Part shown: positions 6,301 through 13,924 of the stretch, piece after piece
Numbering within the stretch: the stretch's first letter is position 1
Layout of the letters: every line of letters starts with the position of its first letter
From: VRUE01 sp036525295
Lineage (GTDB): Bacteria > Actinomycetota > Thermoleophilia > Solirubrobacterales > 70-9
Reading direction: 5' to 3'
NCBI GenBank assembly: GCA_036525295.1
Contig: DATDAQ010000025.1
Coordinates: forward strand, 1-20,229
DNA: 20,229 bases
Position numbers and translations under genes: made by a program
The notes under the pieces: generated by a model
The model's database searches: none
Told to the model about the DNA's origin: nothing
What the model saw: only the letters and a program-made list of their open reading frames with translations

Positions 6301-8007
6301 GAACGCTGTCTCGATCGTGCCCGTGTCGACGCCGGCGGCGCCGATCGAGGGGCGGCGGCCGAAGACCGTGCGGGTCGAGAAGTGCTCCATCTCGCGTTCG
6401 CGGTCGATCGCCGGGTTGGTGACGACGGCGACTGTCTCCTTGAAGTAGTCGGCGAGGTTCTGGCGCTCCGGCGAGAGCGCCGCCAGCGGACCGTCGTAGC
6501 CGAGCGAGCCGACCGGCTCCGAGCCGTTGGAGGCCATCTGCTGGACGAGTTTGACGTCGTCGCGCTGCCAGCCGAAGCCGGCGAGGACGCGGTCTTCGAC
6601 CTTGACCGGCTCCTCGGGGCCGGCGTCTGAGTAGCCGGGGACCTCTTCGCCCTCCAGTGGGCCGCCGGACTCCAGGGCGCGACCGAAGTCTGCAACCTCC
6701 TCGGTGCCGTTGCGGCGCAGCCAGCTCTTGCGGACGATGCGCAGCATCTCGTCGTGGGCGTGGAGCGTCGAGCGCTTGGCGGAGCGGTCGATCAGCACCA
6801 GCGCCTTCTCGCCCGGGGCGAGCGGCTTGGGCTCGGAGACCATCGCCGCGATCGGGACGACGCCCGGCTCGGAGCTGAAGACGAAGTCCTCGCCGGTCTC
6901 GACCTGCCACAGCGGTCGCAGGCCGAGGGCGTCGGAGGAGAACACGCACTCCGCGGCGTGGCGGGCGATCAGCGCAACCGGGCCCTGGGCGAACGGCCCC
7001 ATCGCCTGGCGCAGGTACATGTAGAAGGGGCGCAGGTCCTCGGGCAGCGAGCGGATCTCCTCGACGATCGGCGGCACGATCATCTCCATCGCCTCGGCGA
7101 GGCTGAGGCCGTCGCGGCTGACCAGGGTGTCGATCGTGCGGTTGAGGTCCTGGGAGTCGGAGCCGTCAGGATGGATCGGCACGCCGAGCATCTTCGCCTC
7201 CTGGCGCAGCTGCGCGATCGTGTTGATCTCGCCGTTGTGGCCGAGCACCGAGAACGGCTGCACCCGCTTGAATGAGGGCCACGTGTTGGTCGAGTAGCGG
7301 TTGTGGCCGAAGCAGCCGATCGTCTCGAAGCGCTCGTCGCGGAGGTCCGGGTAGTACTCACCGAGCACCTTGGGCGCCCCCATCACCTTGTAGACGCAGG
7401 TGGTGGCCGAGAAGGAGGGGACGTGAACGTCGAGCTTCTGCTCGAGCTCGATCAGCAGGTCGAAGAGGACGCGGTCGCGGCGCGAGGCGTCGGCGACGAG
7501 GCCGGCGAGCTGCCAGAAGTGAGGCTCCTCCTCACGTGCGGTCGGGCCGAGCGCCGGCGAGTCGACGACGCCGATCCGCTCTGCGAGGATGCGGAAGCCG
7601 CCCTGGCCGAGCAGCTCGCGGGCGTCGTGCTGGATCCGCTCGCGGTCCTGGGAGCGCTCAATGAAGACGTGGGCGACGGCGAAGGCGTCGTCGAGGGTCA
7701 GCGAGGGGTCGTGGCCGCCCGAGCGGACCTCCTCGGCCCAAATCTTGCGCGGCAGGTCGAGCAGCAGCCCGCAGCCGTCGCCCTCGCCGTCGACGTTGCC
7801 GGCGCGGTGGAGCATCTTGTGCAGGGCGGGGATCGCCAGCTCTATCGGCGCGTGGCTCGGCGTCGCGTCCTTGCGCACGGAGGCGTAGATCGCACACGCG
7901 TCCTTGTCCTCGACGCTGGGCGGAGAGACGAGCGGCCGGTAGGCGCGCTCTGGCGAGTAGCGGACAGGGCCCTCGCCGTGAAGCTCACGGGACTGGGTAT
8001 CGGACAA
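3337..8007 (-). CDS. gltB: Glutamate synthase large (alpha) chain
   Basis: GltB makes glutamate from 2-oxoglutarate and glutamine in the cytosol, with reducing power delivered through a small subunit or ferredoxin. The 1,556-residue chain has all the expected parts. A 37-residue propeptide precedes the nucleophile Cys38 of the glutaminase domain (38 to about 430). The central domain (NPAIDRERE near residue 530) follows. The FMN synthase domain starts near 860 and contains the [3Fe-4S] cysteines Cys1128, Cys1134 and Cys1139. A C-terminal Gly-rich beta-helix spans about 1320-1470. The TTG at 8007 is chosen because GGGAGG lies 5 nt upstream and it gives a normal propeptide. A TTG at 8061 would sit at the predicted transcription start. 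No gltD lies next to it in the window. Confidence 0.97.
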   Translation of the reverse strand: MSDTQSRELHGEGPVRYSPERAYRPLVSPPSVEDKDACAIYASVRKDATPSHAPIELAIPALHKMLHRAGNVDGEGDGCGLLLDLPRKIWAEEVRSGGHDPSLTLDDAFAVAHVFIERSQDRERIQHDARELLGQGGFRILAERIGVVDSPALGPTAREEEPHFWQLAGLVADASRRDRVLFDLLIELEQKLDVHVPSFSATTCVYKVMGAPKVLGEYYPDLRDERFETIGCFGHNRYSTNTWPSFKRVQPFSVLGHNGEINTIAQLRQEAKMLGVPIHPDGSDSQDLNRTIDTLVSRDGLSLAEAMEMIVPPIVEEIRSLPEDLRPFYMYLRQAMGPFAQGPVALIARHAAECVFSSDALGLRPLWQVETGEDFVFSSEPGVVPIAAMVSEPKPLAPGEKALVLIDRSAKRSTLHAHDEMLRIVRKSWLRRNGTEEVADFGRALESGGPLEGEEVPGYSDAGPEEPVKVEDRVLAGFGWQRDDVKLVQQMASNGSEPVGSLGYDGPLAALSPERQNLADYFKETVAVVTNPAIDREREMEHFSTRTVFGRRPSIGAAGVDTGTIETAFPVILGGHHGLAPLSDKTYRTIARKHRTYLLEDLWEEFRGRADALDISLLESETTQGAIERIKQEAVKKVRDGAELLVLTDRTVYDADRRYLDPHLATSAVDQALKGFRVEAGEENLRRRCGIVLRSAAIRNVHDTMLALGLGANGVCPYTMVEVVCVEDYEKDVSNLCDALAKGMEKVISTIGIHEVRGYARQFSSIGVKPELAEIFMTEAFAASESGGIGFTGLDEDTNERARILAGEGEAKPAKTFRFYPKVYKAAIATANGSGSYEDYSEKVRELERQSPISMRHIMGLKGDRDPVDPAGVDAGVGRHDYPVVISSMSFGSQSEPAFRAYAEAAKAINVLCVNGEGGEIRDMYGHYRKWRGQQVASGRFGVSAEMLNSSYLAEIKIGQGAKPGEGGHLPGKKVSEKVAAARNAAPGTDLISPSNNHDLYSIEDLAELIDELKTVNPDVRVSVKVPVVPNIGTIGLGIAKAGADIITLSGFEGGTGAARQHALRHVGLPSDIGTRAVHRALMEAGIRNRVEIWADGGYRHGHDIVKLHCLGANRVGFGTLAMVSLGCTICRGCQLDTCHVGIATQIETVEQAQEHGLKKFTPQEIDTAAESCARFFSAMGEEVKQVVASLGYERAQDLVGRYDLLEQVSHHEAVDLAPLITPLEEFLDLEPLDLPVAEEMTEERAEAGLVVARPIRMEAKQASTQIGSLAGDVCSGRTIHNRFPRATDANDRVLGTELSGAIARSRIFEDGPESNDEVLASLEFDGGSVAGQGFGAFNSYGVSIRVEGGAQDGVGKTMLGGTVAVLKGKGAKGKRLNGSVGKSFAYGAQRGRLFVQGSADSRFCIRLSGADVVLAGEPEEDIDDDRGCIVDRANAKGFAFEYMTSGRAIVLGDLGPWACAGMTGGRVYVRHNAFGIDREAIVRRLGEGAKVELKELDAEALLDIDDLLANYANELRATDQDGEADRVLGLAGAAADNFMMVVPHKVQADPSISTE

Positions 8008-8012
8008 GCTGA

Positions 8013-8018
8013 CCTCCC
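8013..8018 (-). promoter_or_regulatory. Ribosome binding site deciding the gltB start
   Basis: GGGAGG on the minus strand, 5 nt before TTG 8007, supports that codon as the gltB start. Confidence 0.7.
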
Positions 8019-8069
8019 GGTTTCCGCGCCTTCTCCGAGCGGGCGCGCGACGGGTTGACAAGTCGGCGA

Positions 8070-8096
8070 ATTATAGAGCCGATCCAGGCTCGTCAA
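8070..8096 (-). promoter_or_regulatory. Predicted sigma-70-type promoter of gltB
   Basis: On the minus strand TTGACG (8096-8091) is followed after 15 nt by a consensus TATAAT (8075-8070). Transcription would start near 8063, giving a leader of about 55 nt before TTG 8007. The spacer is 2 nt shorter than the usual optimum. It is the best two-box promoter I found in the window and separates gltB from the cupin gene upstream. Confidence 0.65.
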
Positions 8097-8099
8097 GGA

Positions 8100-8144
8100 C
8101 GAATCTGCATTTACCCGCACTATGCGGGGGTAAATGCAGATTCG
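8100..8144 (-). terminator. Long hairpin between the cupin gene and gltB
   Basis: Arms 8100-8116 and 8128-8144 are perfectly complementary over 17 bp, with an 11-nt loop region (GCACTATGCGG) that can form a further small stem. It begins 6 bp after the cupin stop codon and ends 3 bp before the gltB -35, so a terminator for the threonine operon is the simplest reading. No U-tract follows, which is common in high-GC actinobacteria. The core resembles those of the hairpins at 19259-19308 and 19870-19916. Confidence 0.65.
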
Positions 8145-8150
8145 AGCGAG

Positions 8151-8525
8151 CTAGGCCCAGCCCGGGGCGCTGTAATCGCCCGCTGGGTGGACGCCGATCA
8201 GCAGCGCGGTGACGGGGGCGTCGGAGCGGTTGAGGATCGTGCGGGTTGCCGGTGGCTCGACCGAGGCGAAGGTGCCGGCGGGCGCCGGGTGGTCCTCGCC
8301 CTCCAGCCTCATCACGGCCTCGCCCTCGAGGACGATGAAGAGCTCGACCTGGCCGCTCTCCTCCTCATTGTGCTCGGGGATCTGGCCACCGGGGCCGATC
8401 TCGACCAGGTTGAAGCCGAATGCCGAGGTGCCGAGCGCCTTGCGCGCCAGTCGCCAGGTCGACTCCCCCGACCCCTCCATCGTCTCGAACTCGTCGCGGT
8501 GCTTGATCGTGTAGCCGTCAGCCAT
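8151..8525 (-). CDS. Small single-domain cupin protein
   Basis: This 124-residue protein is a single cupin barrel. Motif 1 is 'GGQIPEHNEEESGQVELF' with one His and a Glu. Motif 2 (PAGTFASVEPPATRTILN) lacks the usual second-motif His, so metal binding, if any, would be atypical. Members of this fold include sugar isomerases, dioxygenases and non-enzymatic binders, so the function cannot be named. The ATG at 8525 is supported by AAAGGAG 6 nt upstream. It follows thrB by 45 bp on the same strand and precedes a strong hairpin, so it is probably the last gene of the lysine/threonine operon. Confidence 0.85.
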   Translation of the reverse strand: MADGYTIKHRDEFETMEGSGESTWRLARKALGTSAFGFNLVEIGPGGQIPEHNEEESGQVELFIVLEGEAVMRLEGEDHPAPAGTFASVEPPATRTILNRSDAPVTALLIGVHPAGDYSAPGWA

Positions 8526-8570
8526 CGCAATCTCCTTTGGTCGGTCGCACGACCGACCATACCCGCGGGA

Positions 8571-9452
8571 CTACAGCTCGGGAACGTCGGCCCCGTGAGG
8601 GCTGAAGGGGAGGCGGCGGACCTCGGCCCAGTTGGCGCAGCGATCCTCCAATGCCTCGGCGACCTTGCCGGCGTCCTGCCAGGTGGTCCAGACGAGGACG
8701 GTCGGACCGGCACCCGAGATCGTCGCGCCGAGGGCGCCCAGGTCGCCGGCAGCATCGACTAGCTCCATCGAGCGTGGGTAGAGCTCGCGGCGGCGGTCCT
8801 GGTGGAGGTGGTCGGCGATGCCTGCCGTGACGAGGTCGAGGTCGGCGGTCTGCAGGCCGAGGACGAGACGGGAGGCGGCGGAGACGTTGGCGACGGCGTC
8901 GGCCAGCGGCACCTCGGCCGGGATCGCCTCGCGCGCGCGCTCGGTCGAGACCTCCTCGGCCGGGATCACCGCGATCCCCTCGAGACCGCCCGGCGGGTCG
9001 AAGCGGGCAGCGCTCGGGGCATCCCCCTCCCCCGCGCCGCAGATCACGAAGCCGCCATAGATCGCCGCGGCGACGTTGTCCGGGTGCCCCTCGATCTCGG
9101 TCGCCTGCGCCAGCATCTCCTCCTTCGACAGCGCCAGCTCGAAAAGGTGGTCGGCAGCGAAGAGCCCGGCGACGATCGCGGCGGCGCTGGAGCCGAGGCC
9201 TCGCGCCAGGGGGATCTCGCTGCGCAACCGGAAGGCGATGCCGTCGGCCGGGTGCAGCGCCTCGAAGGCCCGCACGATCAGGTTGTCGCGCCCGGTCGAG
9301 ACGTCGAGGCCGCCCGGGTCGAACGAGAACTCTCCCGCCTCCTCTACCTCCAACTCGAGGAAGAGCGAGACCGCGGCGGCAAGTACGTCATAGCCCGGCC
9401 CGAGGTTGGCCGAGGAGGCCGGCACCCGGATCAGCCGGTGGCGCGCGGTCAC
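8571..9452 (-). CDS. thrB: Homoserine kinase
   Basis: ThrB phosphorylates homoserine with ATP to give O-phosphohomoserine, the substrate of ThrC. The 293-residue GHMP kinase shows motif 1 PASSANLGPGYD (residues 11-22), the ATP-binding loop PLARGLGSSAAA (81-92) and motif 3 GATISGAGPTV near residue 245. Length is normal for the family. It starts at GTG 9452, whose bases overlap the thrC stop as GTGA, indicating translational coupling. Confidence 0.95.
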   Translation of the reverse strand: MTARHRLIRVPASSANLGPGYDVLAAAVSLFLELEVEEAGEFSFDPGGLDVSTGRDNLIVRAFEALHPADGIAFRLRSEIPLARGLGSSAAAIVAGLFAADHLFELALSKEEMLAQATEIEGHPDNVAAAIYGGFVICGAGEGDAPSAARFDPPGGLEGIAVIPAEEVSTERAREAIPAEVPLADAVANVSAASRLVLGLQTADLDLVTAGIADHLHQDRRRELYPRSMELVDAAGDLGALGATISGAGPTVLVWTTWQDAGKVAEALEDRCANWAEVRRLPFSPHGADVPEL

Positions 9453-10486
9453 TCGAATACCGCCTGCTCCACAGCGCCGAGATCGTTCTCGCAGTTGATC
9501 ACAGCGGGGGCCTTGGAGAGCGCGGTGTCGGGGTCCTTGAGACCGTGGCCGGTGAGGACGCAGACGACGGACTCGGGCGGCGCGCCGTCCTCGACTGTGG
9601 GCAGGCCGTGGGCAAGCAGGCCGGCGACCGAGGCCGCCGAGGCGGGCTCGCAGAAGACCCCCTCGCCGGCGGCGAGCCAGCGGTAGGCGTCGAGGATCTG
9701 CTCGTCGGAGACAGCTGCGACGCGGCCGCGCGAGGCAGTGAACGCTGCCATCGCCTCCTCCCAGCGCGCCGGGTTGCCGATACGGATCGCCGAGGCGACC
9801 GTCTCGGGGTTGGCGACCGGCTCGCCGTGCACGAGCGGGGCGGCGCCCTCGGCCTGGAAGCCGTAGAGGATCGGGGCCGTGCCGGCCTCCTGGAAGCCGC
9901 GCCAGTAGGCGGTGACGTTGCCGGCGTTGCCGACCGGGATCGCCAGCGCGCCCGGCGCCCCGCCGAGCTCCTCGATCACCTCGAAGGCAGCCGTCTTCTG
10001 GCCTTCGATCCGGTGCGGGTTGACCGAGTTGACCAGCTCTATCGGGTGCTTGTGGGCGAGCTCGCGGACGATCCGCAGGGCGTCGTCGAAGTTGCCCTGC
10101 AGGGCGACGACCCGCGCCCCATGCATCAGTGCCTGGGCGAGCTTGCCGATCGCGATCTTGCCCTCGGGCACGATCACGGCGCCGCGCAGCCCGGCCCGCG
10201 CGGCGTAGGCGGCGGCGCTGGCGGCCGTGTTGCCGGTCGAGGCGCAGATCACCGCCTCGGCGCCCCTTCCCTTCGCCCGCGAGACGGCGACCGTCATCCC
10301 GCGGTCCTTGAAGCTGCCGGTCGGGTTCGCCCCCTCGAACTTGAGGTAGGCCCGCACCCCGAGCCGCTCGGAGAGCCGCGGGGCCTCGACCAGGGGAGTC
10401 GACCCCTCGTTCAGGGTCACCACCGGGTCCCCGGGCTCCAGCGAGAGACGCTCCCTGTATCTCTCGATCAGGGGAGCGGGGCTCAA
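9449..10486 (-). CDS. thrC: Threonine synthase
   Basis: ThrC converts O-phosphohomoserine to threonine using pyridoxal phosphate. The 345-residue protein has the PLP lysine K60 in NPTGSFKDRG, the 'ASTGNTAASAAAYAARAG' segment that binds the cofactor phosphate region, and a C-terminal 'TGHGLKDP' block typical of actinobacterial ThrC. The start is TTG 10486. It overlaps the hom stop as TTGA, has GAGGAG 5 nt upstream and gives the usual N-terminus. A longer in-frame extension into hom reads as low-complexity Arg/Ala sequence and is rejected. It overlaps thrB by 4 bp. Confidence 0.95.
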   Translation of the reverse strand: MSPAPLIERYRERLSLEPGDPVVTLNEGSTPLVEAPRLSERLGVRAYLKFEGANPTGSFKDRGMTVAVSRAKGRGAEAVICASTGNTAASAAAYAARAGLRGAVIVPEGKIAIGKLAQALMHGARVVALQGNFDDALRIVRELAHKHPIELVNSVNPHRIEGQKTAAFEVIEELGGAPGALAIPVGNAGNVTAYWRGFQEAGTAPILYGFQAEGAAPLVHGEPVANPETVASAIRIGNPARWEEAMAAFTASRGRVAAVSDEQILDAYRWLAAGEGVFCEPASAASVAGLLAHGLPTVEDGAPPESVVCVLTGHGLKDPDTALSKAPAVINCENDLGAVEQAVFE

Positions 10487-11718
10487 ACGAACTCCTCTTC
10501 GATCACGCGTATGGCCCGCGGCGGCGCGCGCAGCACGTCTAGCGCGTCGATCGCCTCCAGCGCCTCGGCGAAGCGCGACTCCAGACACTCGTGGACGACC
10601 ATCACCAGGCGGGCGTCCTCGCCGACGCCCTGCTGGACGACGCTCTTGACCGAAACCTCCTTGTCGCCCAGCACCTTGGCGACCTGGGCGAGCACGCCCG
10701 GGCGGTCGGCGACCTCGAGGTGCAGGTAAAACGAGGAGACCACGTCGGAGACGATCGGCAGCTCCTCGCGGGTCTCGTGGACCGGCGCGTCGCCGTTGAG
10801 GATCGAGACGAGGTCACCGAGCACGGCCGAGGCGGTCTGCACGCCGCCCGCCCCGGGCCCTGACATCGTCACCTCGGTGATATCCGGCGCCTCCACCATC
10901 ACCGCGTTGAACGGGCCCTCAACCGGCGCCAGCGGGTGGCCTGGAGAGAGGAAGCAGGGGAAGACGCGTACGCTGATCCCGCCCTCGCGGCGCTCGGCGA
11001 CGCCGAGCAGCTTCAGCGAGAGGCCGAGCTCCTTGGCGTAGGCGATGTCGTCGGGCTTGACCCGCTCGATCCCCTCGTAGGAGACGCCGTCTAACGTCAC
11101 CGGCGTGTGGAAGGCGAGACGGGCGAGGATCGCCATCTTCGCCGCGGCGTCGGCGCCGTTGACATCGTCGGTCGGGTCGGCCTCGGCATAGCCCAGCTCC
11201 TGGGCACGGGCCAGCACCTCCTCGAAGGGGGCGCCGCTGGCTGCCATCTCGGTGAGGATGAAGTTGGTGGTGCCGTTGACGATGCCGAAGACCTTGGCGA
11301 TCTCGGTGACGCCGAAGCTCTCCTGGATCGTGCGGACGATTGGGATGACACCCGCTACCGCCGCCTCGAAGCGCAACTGCACGCCGGCCTCGCGGGCGAC
11401 GTCGAAGAGCTCGTCGCCGTGCTTGGCCAGGAGCTGCTTGTTGGCGGTAACCACCGGCCGCTTGGCGCGCAGCGCGTCGAGCACGTGGCCGCGTGCCGGA
11501 TCCGTCCCGCCCATCAGCTCGACGATCACGTCGGAGCGCTCGAGGATCGCGTCGAAGTCGCCGCCCTCGCGGGTGAGGACGCCGGAGATCTCGGGACGGC
11601 GCCCGGTCGCGGCCTCGACGGCACCGGCCCGCGCGGCGAGCAGGTCGGCGAAGGCGCCACCGACCGTGCCGCGTCCCAGCAGCCCGATGCGAACGACTTT
11701 GGAGGGGTCCTCAGACAT
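10483..11718 (-). CDS. hom: Homoserine dehydrogenase
   Basis: Hom reduces aspartate semialdehyde to homoserine with NAD(P)H, the committed step toward threonine and methionine. The 411-residue protein begins with a Rossmann GxGxxG (G15-R-G17-T-V-G20). It has the catalytic-domain blocks GIVNGTTNFIL and AEADPTDDVNGADAA. It ends in an ACT domain (about 335-411, beginning near FYLHLEVADRPGVLAQVA), which in this family commonly mediates threonine feedback control. The ATG at 11718 overlaps the lysA stop by 8 bp. No aspartokinase is present in the window. Confidence 0.96.
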   Translation of the reverse strand: MSEDPSKVVRIGLLGRGTVGGAFADLLAARAGAVEAATGRRPEISGVLTREGGDFDAILERSDVIVELMGGTDPARGHVLDALRAKRPVVTANKQLLAKHGDELFDVAREAGVQLRFEAAVAGVIPIVRTIQESFGVTEIAKVFGIVNGTTNFILTEMAASGAPFEEVLARAQELGYAEADPTDDVNGADAAAKMAILARLAFHTPVTLDGVSYEGIERVKPDDIAYAKELGLSLKLLGVAERREGGISVRVFPCFLSPGHPLAPVEGPFNAVMVEAPDITEVTMSGPGAGGVQTASAVLGDLVSILNGDAPVHETREELPIVSDVVSSFYLHLEVADRPGVLAQVAKVLGDKEVSVKSVVQQGVGEDARLVMVVHECLESRFAEALEAIDALDVLRAPPRAIRVIEEEFV

Positions 11719-13015
11719 CCCGAGCGGTCAAGTCCTCGTAGGTCTCGCGCCGCACGACGAGGCGGGCGTCGCCGTCGCGGCAGAAGACGACCGGTGGGCG
11801 GGTCACCCCGTTGTAGTTACTCGCCATCGCGTGTCCATAGGCACCGGTCGCGGGGGTCACGAGGACGTCGCCGACGGCCGGCTCCGCCAGCATCGCGTCG
11901 CGGACGAGGACGTCGCCGGACTCGCAGTGCATGCCGGCAACCGTCGCCAGGCTGCCGGGCACGGCGGCGGCCCGGTCGGCGATCAGCGCTTCGTAGCGGG
12001 ACCCGTAGAGCATCGGCCGCATGTTGTCCGACATGCCGCCGTCGACGGCGACGTAGGTGCGAACGCCGGGGATCTCCTTGACCGTGCCGACGCGGTAGGC
12101 GGTGACGCCCGCGTTGCCGACCAGCGAGCGACCCGGCTCGACCAGGATGCGCACGTCCTTGCCGAAGGCCTCGGCGACGCCGCGGACCTTGACGTCGACG
12201 TAGGCGTCGATCGCGGGTGGCTCGTCCTCGGCCGCGTAGGCGATGCCGAGGCCGCCACCGACGTTGACCACCTTGCACCACTCGCCGGCGAGCTCGCCGA
12301 TCGCGCGGATTGCCAAGGTGTAGGGCTCCAGCTCGAAGATCTGCGAGCCGATGTGGGCGTGCAGCCCGGTCAGCCGCAGGACGTCGGAGCTCAGCACCCG
12401 CTCGATCGCTCGCGCCGCGAAGCCGTCCTCGATCCCGAAGCCGAACTTGGAGTCGAGCTGTCCCGTCTGGATGTAGTCGTGGGTCGAGGGCTTGATCCCG
12501 GGTGTGACCCGGATCAACACGGCCTGGGGCTCCTCCAGGAGACGCTCGCAGCGCTCGATCTCGTCGAAGGAGTCGAGGATCAGGTGACCGACGCCCGAGC
12601 GGGCGGCGAAGAGGATCTCCTCGTCGGTCTTGTTGTTGCCGTGCATGTGGATGCGGCCCGGGTCGAAGCCCGCGCGCAGCGCCATGTGCAGCTCGCCGCC
12701 GGAAGCGACGTCGACCGAGAGGCCCTCCGCGGCGAAGAGCCGGTAGGCGGCGGTGCAGGGAAAGGACTTGCTGGCGAAGAGGACCTCGAACTCCATCCCG
12801 CCGCGCTCGAAGGCCCCGCGGTAGCTGCGGGCGCGCTCCCGCATGTCATCTTCGGCGTAGACGTAGGCCGGCGTGCCGAACTCGGCCGCCAGGTCGACCA
12901 CGTCACAGCCCCCGATCTCGAGGTGCCCGCGCTCGTTGACGCGGCTGCCGCTCGGGTACACCGGCGAGCCCGCGATCGGGTCGACCACCGCACCTGCCTG
13001 TCCACACTCCGGCAT
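11711..13015 (-). CDS. lysA: Diaminopimelate decarboxylase
   Basis: LysA decarboxylates meso-diaminopimelate to L-lysine, the last step of lysine synthesis. The 434-residue fold-type III PLP enzyme has the PLP lysine K83 in FASKSFPC, the glycine-rich phosphate loop (VNVGGGLGIAY), the CESGD motif and the C-terminal GAYGHAMASNYN block. ATG 13015 is preferred. It lacks a Shine-Dalgarno but has CACAAT 9 nt upstream. TTG 13045 and internal GTG codons remain possible. It is the first gene of the lysA-hom-thrC-thrB-cupin chain. Confidence 0.95.
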   Translation of the reverse strand: MPECGQAGAVVDPIAGSPVYPSGSRVNERGHLEIGGCDVVDLAAEFGTPAYVYAEDDMRERARSYRGAFERGGMEFEVLFASKSFPCTAAYRLFAAEGLSVDVASGGELHMALRAGFDPGRIHMHGNNKTDEEILFAARSGVGHLILDSFDEIERCERLLEEPQAVLIRVTPGIKPSTHDYIQTGQLDSKFGFGIEDGFAARAIERVLSSDVLRLTGLHAHIGSQIFELEPYTLAIRAIGELAGEWCKVVNVGGGLGIAYAAEDEPPAIDAYVDVKVRGVAEAFGKDVRILVEPGRSLVGNAGVTAYRVGTVKEIPGVRTYVAVDGGMSDNMRPMLYGSRYEALIADRAAAVPGSLATVAGMHCESGDVLVRDAMLAEPAVGDVLVTPATGAYGHAMASNYNGVTRPPVVFCRDGDARLVVRRETYEDLTARDV

Positions 13016-13107
13016 AGGCGGTGCATTGTGACGGTTGGGGGACAAGGGCGGAATGGTGGGGAGCCGTCACCCAGTGACGCCCAGACTGCGAAGCCGGTCC
13101 CGGGGTT

Positions 13108-13132
13108 CCCAAGCTTTTTTTAAAAGCTTGGG
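13108..13132. terminator. AT-cored hairpin upstream of lysA
   Basis: Arms 13108-13118 and 13122-13132 are perfectly complementary over 11 bp around a 3-nt loop, and the core is a T7/A4 run. It lies between the stop of the Gly/Ser-rich membrane protein gene (13212) and the lysA start (13015), so it may end the former. On the plus strand the T-run lies inside the stem rather than after it, so it is not a textbook intrinsic terminator. A role in the lysA leader is an alternative. Confidence 0.45.
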
Positions 13133-13211
13133 GCGCCCGTCACCCACCTGCGGCATGTGGAGCTATCGGGGAGCCGGGGCATCCCCTACCAACCACGCCA
13201 CGTGAAATCGG

Positions 13212-13865
13212 CTATTTGCCGAGGACGCCGCCAACGGTTTCGGCCACTTTGTCAACGGTTTTCCCGACCGTCGATTCGGGTCCGGCCAAGCCGTTCACGG
13301 TTGTTTCGGTTACTTCCGTCACCCCGATTTCGCCGAGAGTGCCGCCGAGGGTCTCGTCGACGCCGGAGACGGTGTCGTTGACCGCACCGGTGACGGCACC
13401 CGAGGTCGACTGGCCGGAGCTCCCGCCCGTCCCGGATCCCGCGCCCTGAGAACCCGAGCCGCCGCCGTTGCTCCCGCTCGCCGCGGAGGGCGTCGATCCG
13501 GAGGGGGCGGAACCGCCGGAGCCGCCTCCATCCACAGGACCAGCCGTCGGCGGCGCGCCGACCGGTGCCTCACCCAGAGTGGCGCTTCCGTCGCGTTGAC
13601 CGGTACCGGCGCCTCTTCCTCCCTGAACAGCGGAGCCAGCCTGGGTCGCGCCGGCTCCGCCCGTCGCCACAGAGGAGACGGCCCCGCCGGAGCCTGCCGG
13701 GCGTGCCGGCGAGAGAGCCGCCTCGTCGCCGCCACCGAGGGCGGCCAGCGGCCAGTCCTTCAGGGCCTGAAGGGAGACGAGCAGGACGAAGGCGACGATG
13801 GCAGCGGCAACGAGCGCCGTGGCCGATACGGCACTCGCGAGATAGGTCTGGGCCTGGCGAACCAT
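13212..13865 (-). CDS. Membrane-anchored Gly/Ser-rich protein
   Basis: This 217-residue protein has a short basic N-terminus, one hydrophobic segment (about residues 9-32) and then about 130 residues of Gly/Ser/Ala/Thr/Pro-rich low complexity, likely an extended extracellular linker. The last ~50 residues are amphipathic, with loosely repeated units of the form D-x-V-x-G-V (VNDTVSGVDETLGG, VDKVAETVGGVLG). No enzyme motif is visible. ATG 13865 is chosen because AGGAGG lies 8 nt upstream and the hydrophobic segment follows directly. A longer in-frame start at 13916 has no such support. A cell-surface role is inferred. It is separate from lysA and lies downstream of the M23 peptidase gene. Confidence 0.7.
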   Translation of the reverse strand: MVRQAQTYLASAVSATALVAAAIVAFVLLVSLQALKDWPLAALGGGDEAALSPARPAGSGGAVSSVATGGAGATQAGSAVQGGRGAGTGQRDGSATLGEAPVGAPPTAGPVDGGGSGGSAPSGSTPSAASGSNGGGSGSQGAGSGTGGSSGQSTSGAVTGAVNDTVSGVDETLGGTLGEIGVTEVTETTVNGLAGPESTVGKTVDKVAETVGGVLGK

Positions 13866-13924
13866 CGACGTTGCCTCCTGGGTCGCTTGGTACCCAGAGT
13901 CGCAGGGGAAAACCACGACGCCAT

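Noticed and set aside
3373..7275. Long plus-strand open frames opposite gltB (for example 3373-4860 and 5014-6630)
   Set aside because: They mirror the codons of gltB in GC-rich DNA, are rich in Gly/Val/Ala/Asp/Leu/Arg, and match no family. GltB is unmistakable on the other strand.
11107..13123. Plus-strand open frames opposite hom and lysA
   Set aside because: They are shadows of well-recognised enzymes, with no start signals or family similarity.
13108..13132. A cloning or linker artefact because of the two AAGCTT sites
   Set aside because: The flanks continue as normal host-like sequence, and an 11-bp hairpin is an adequate natural explanation.
13016..13211. A lysine riboswitch or T-box in the lysA leader
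   Set aside because: The region has several small palindromes and a hairpin, but I could not find conserved riboswitch or T-box motifs, and it is short for either.
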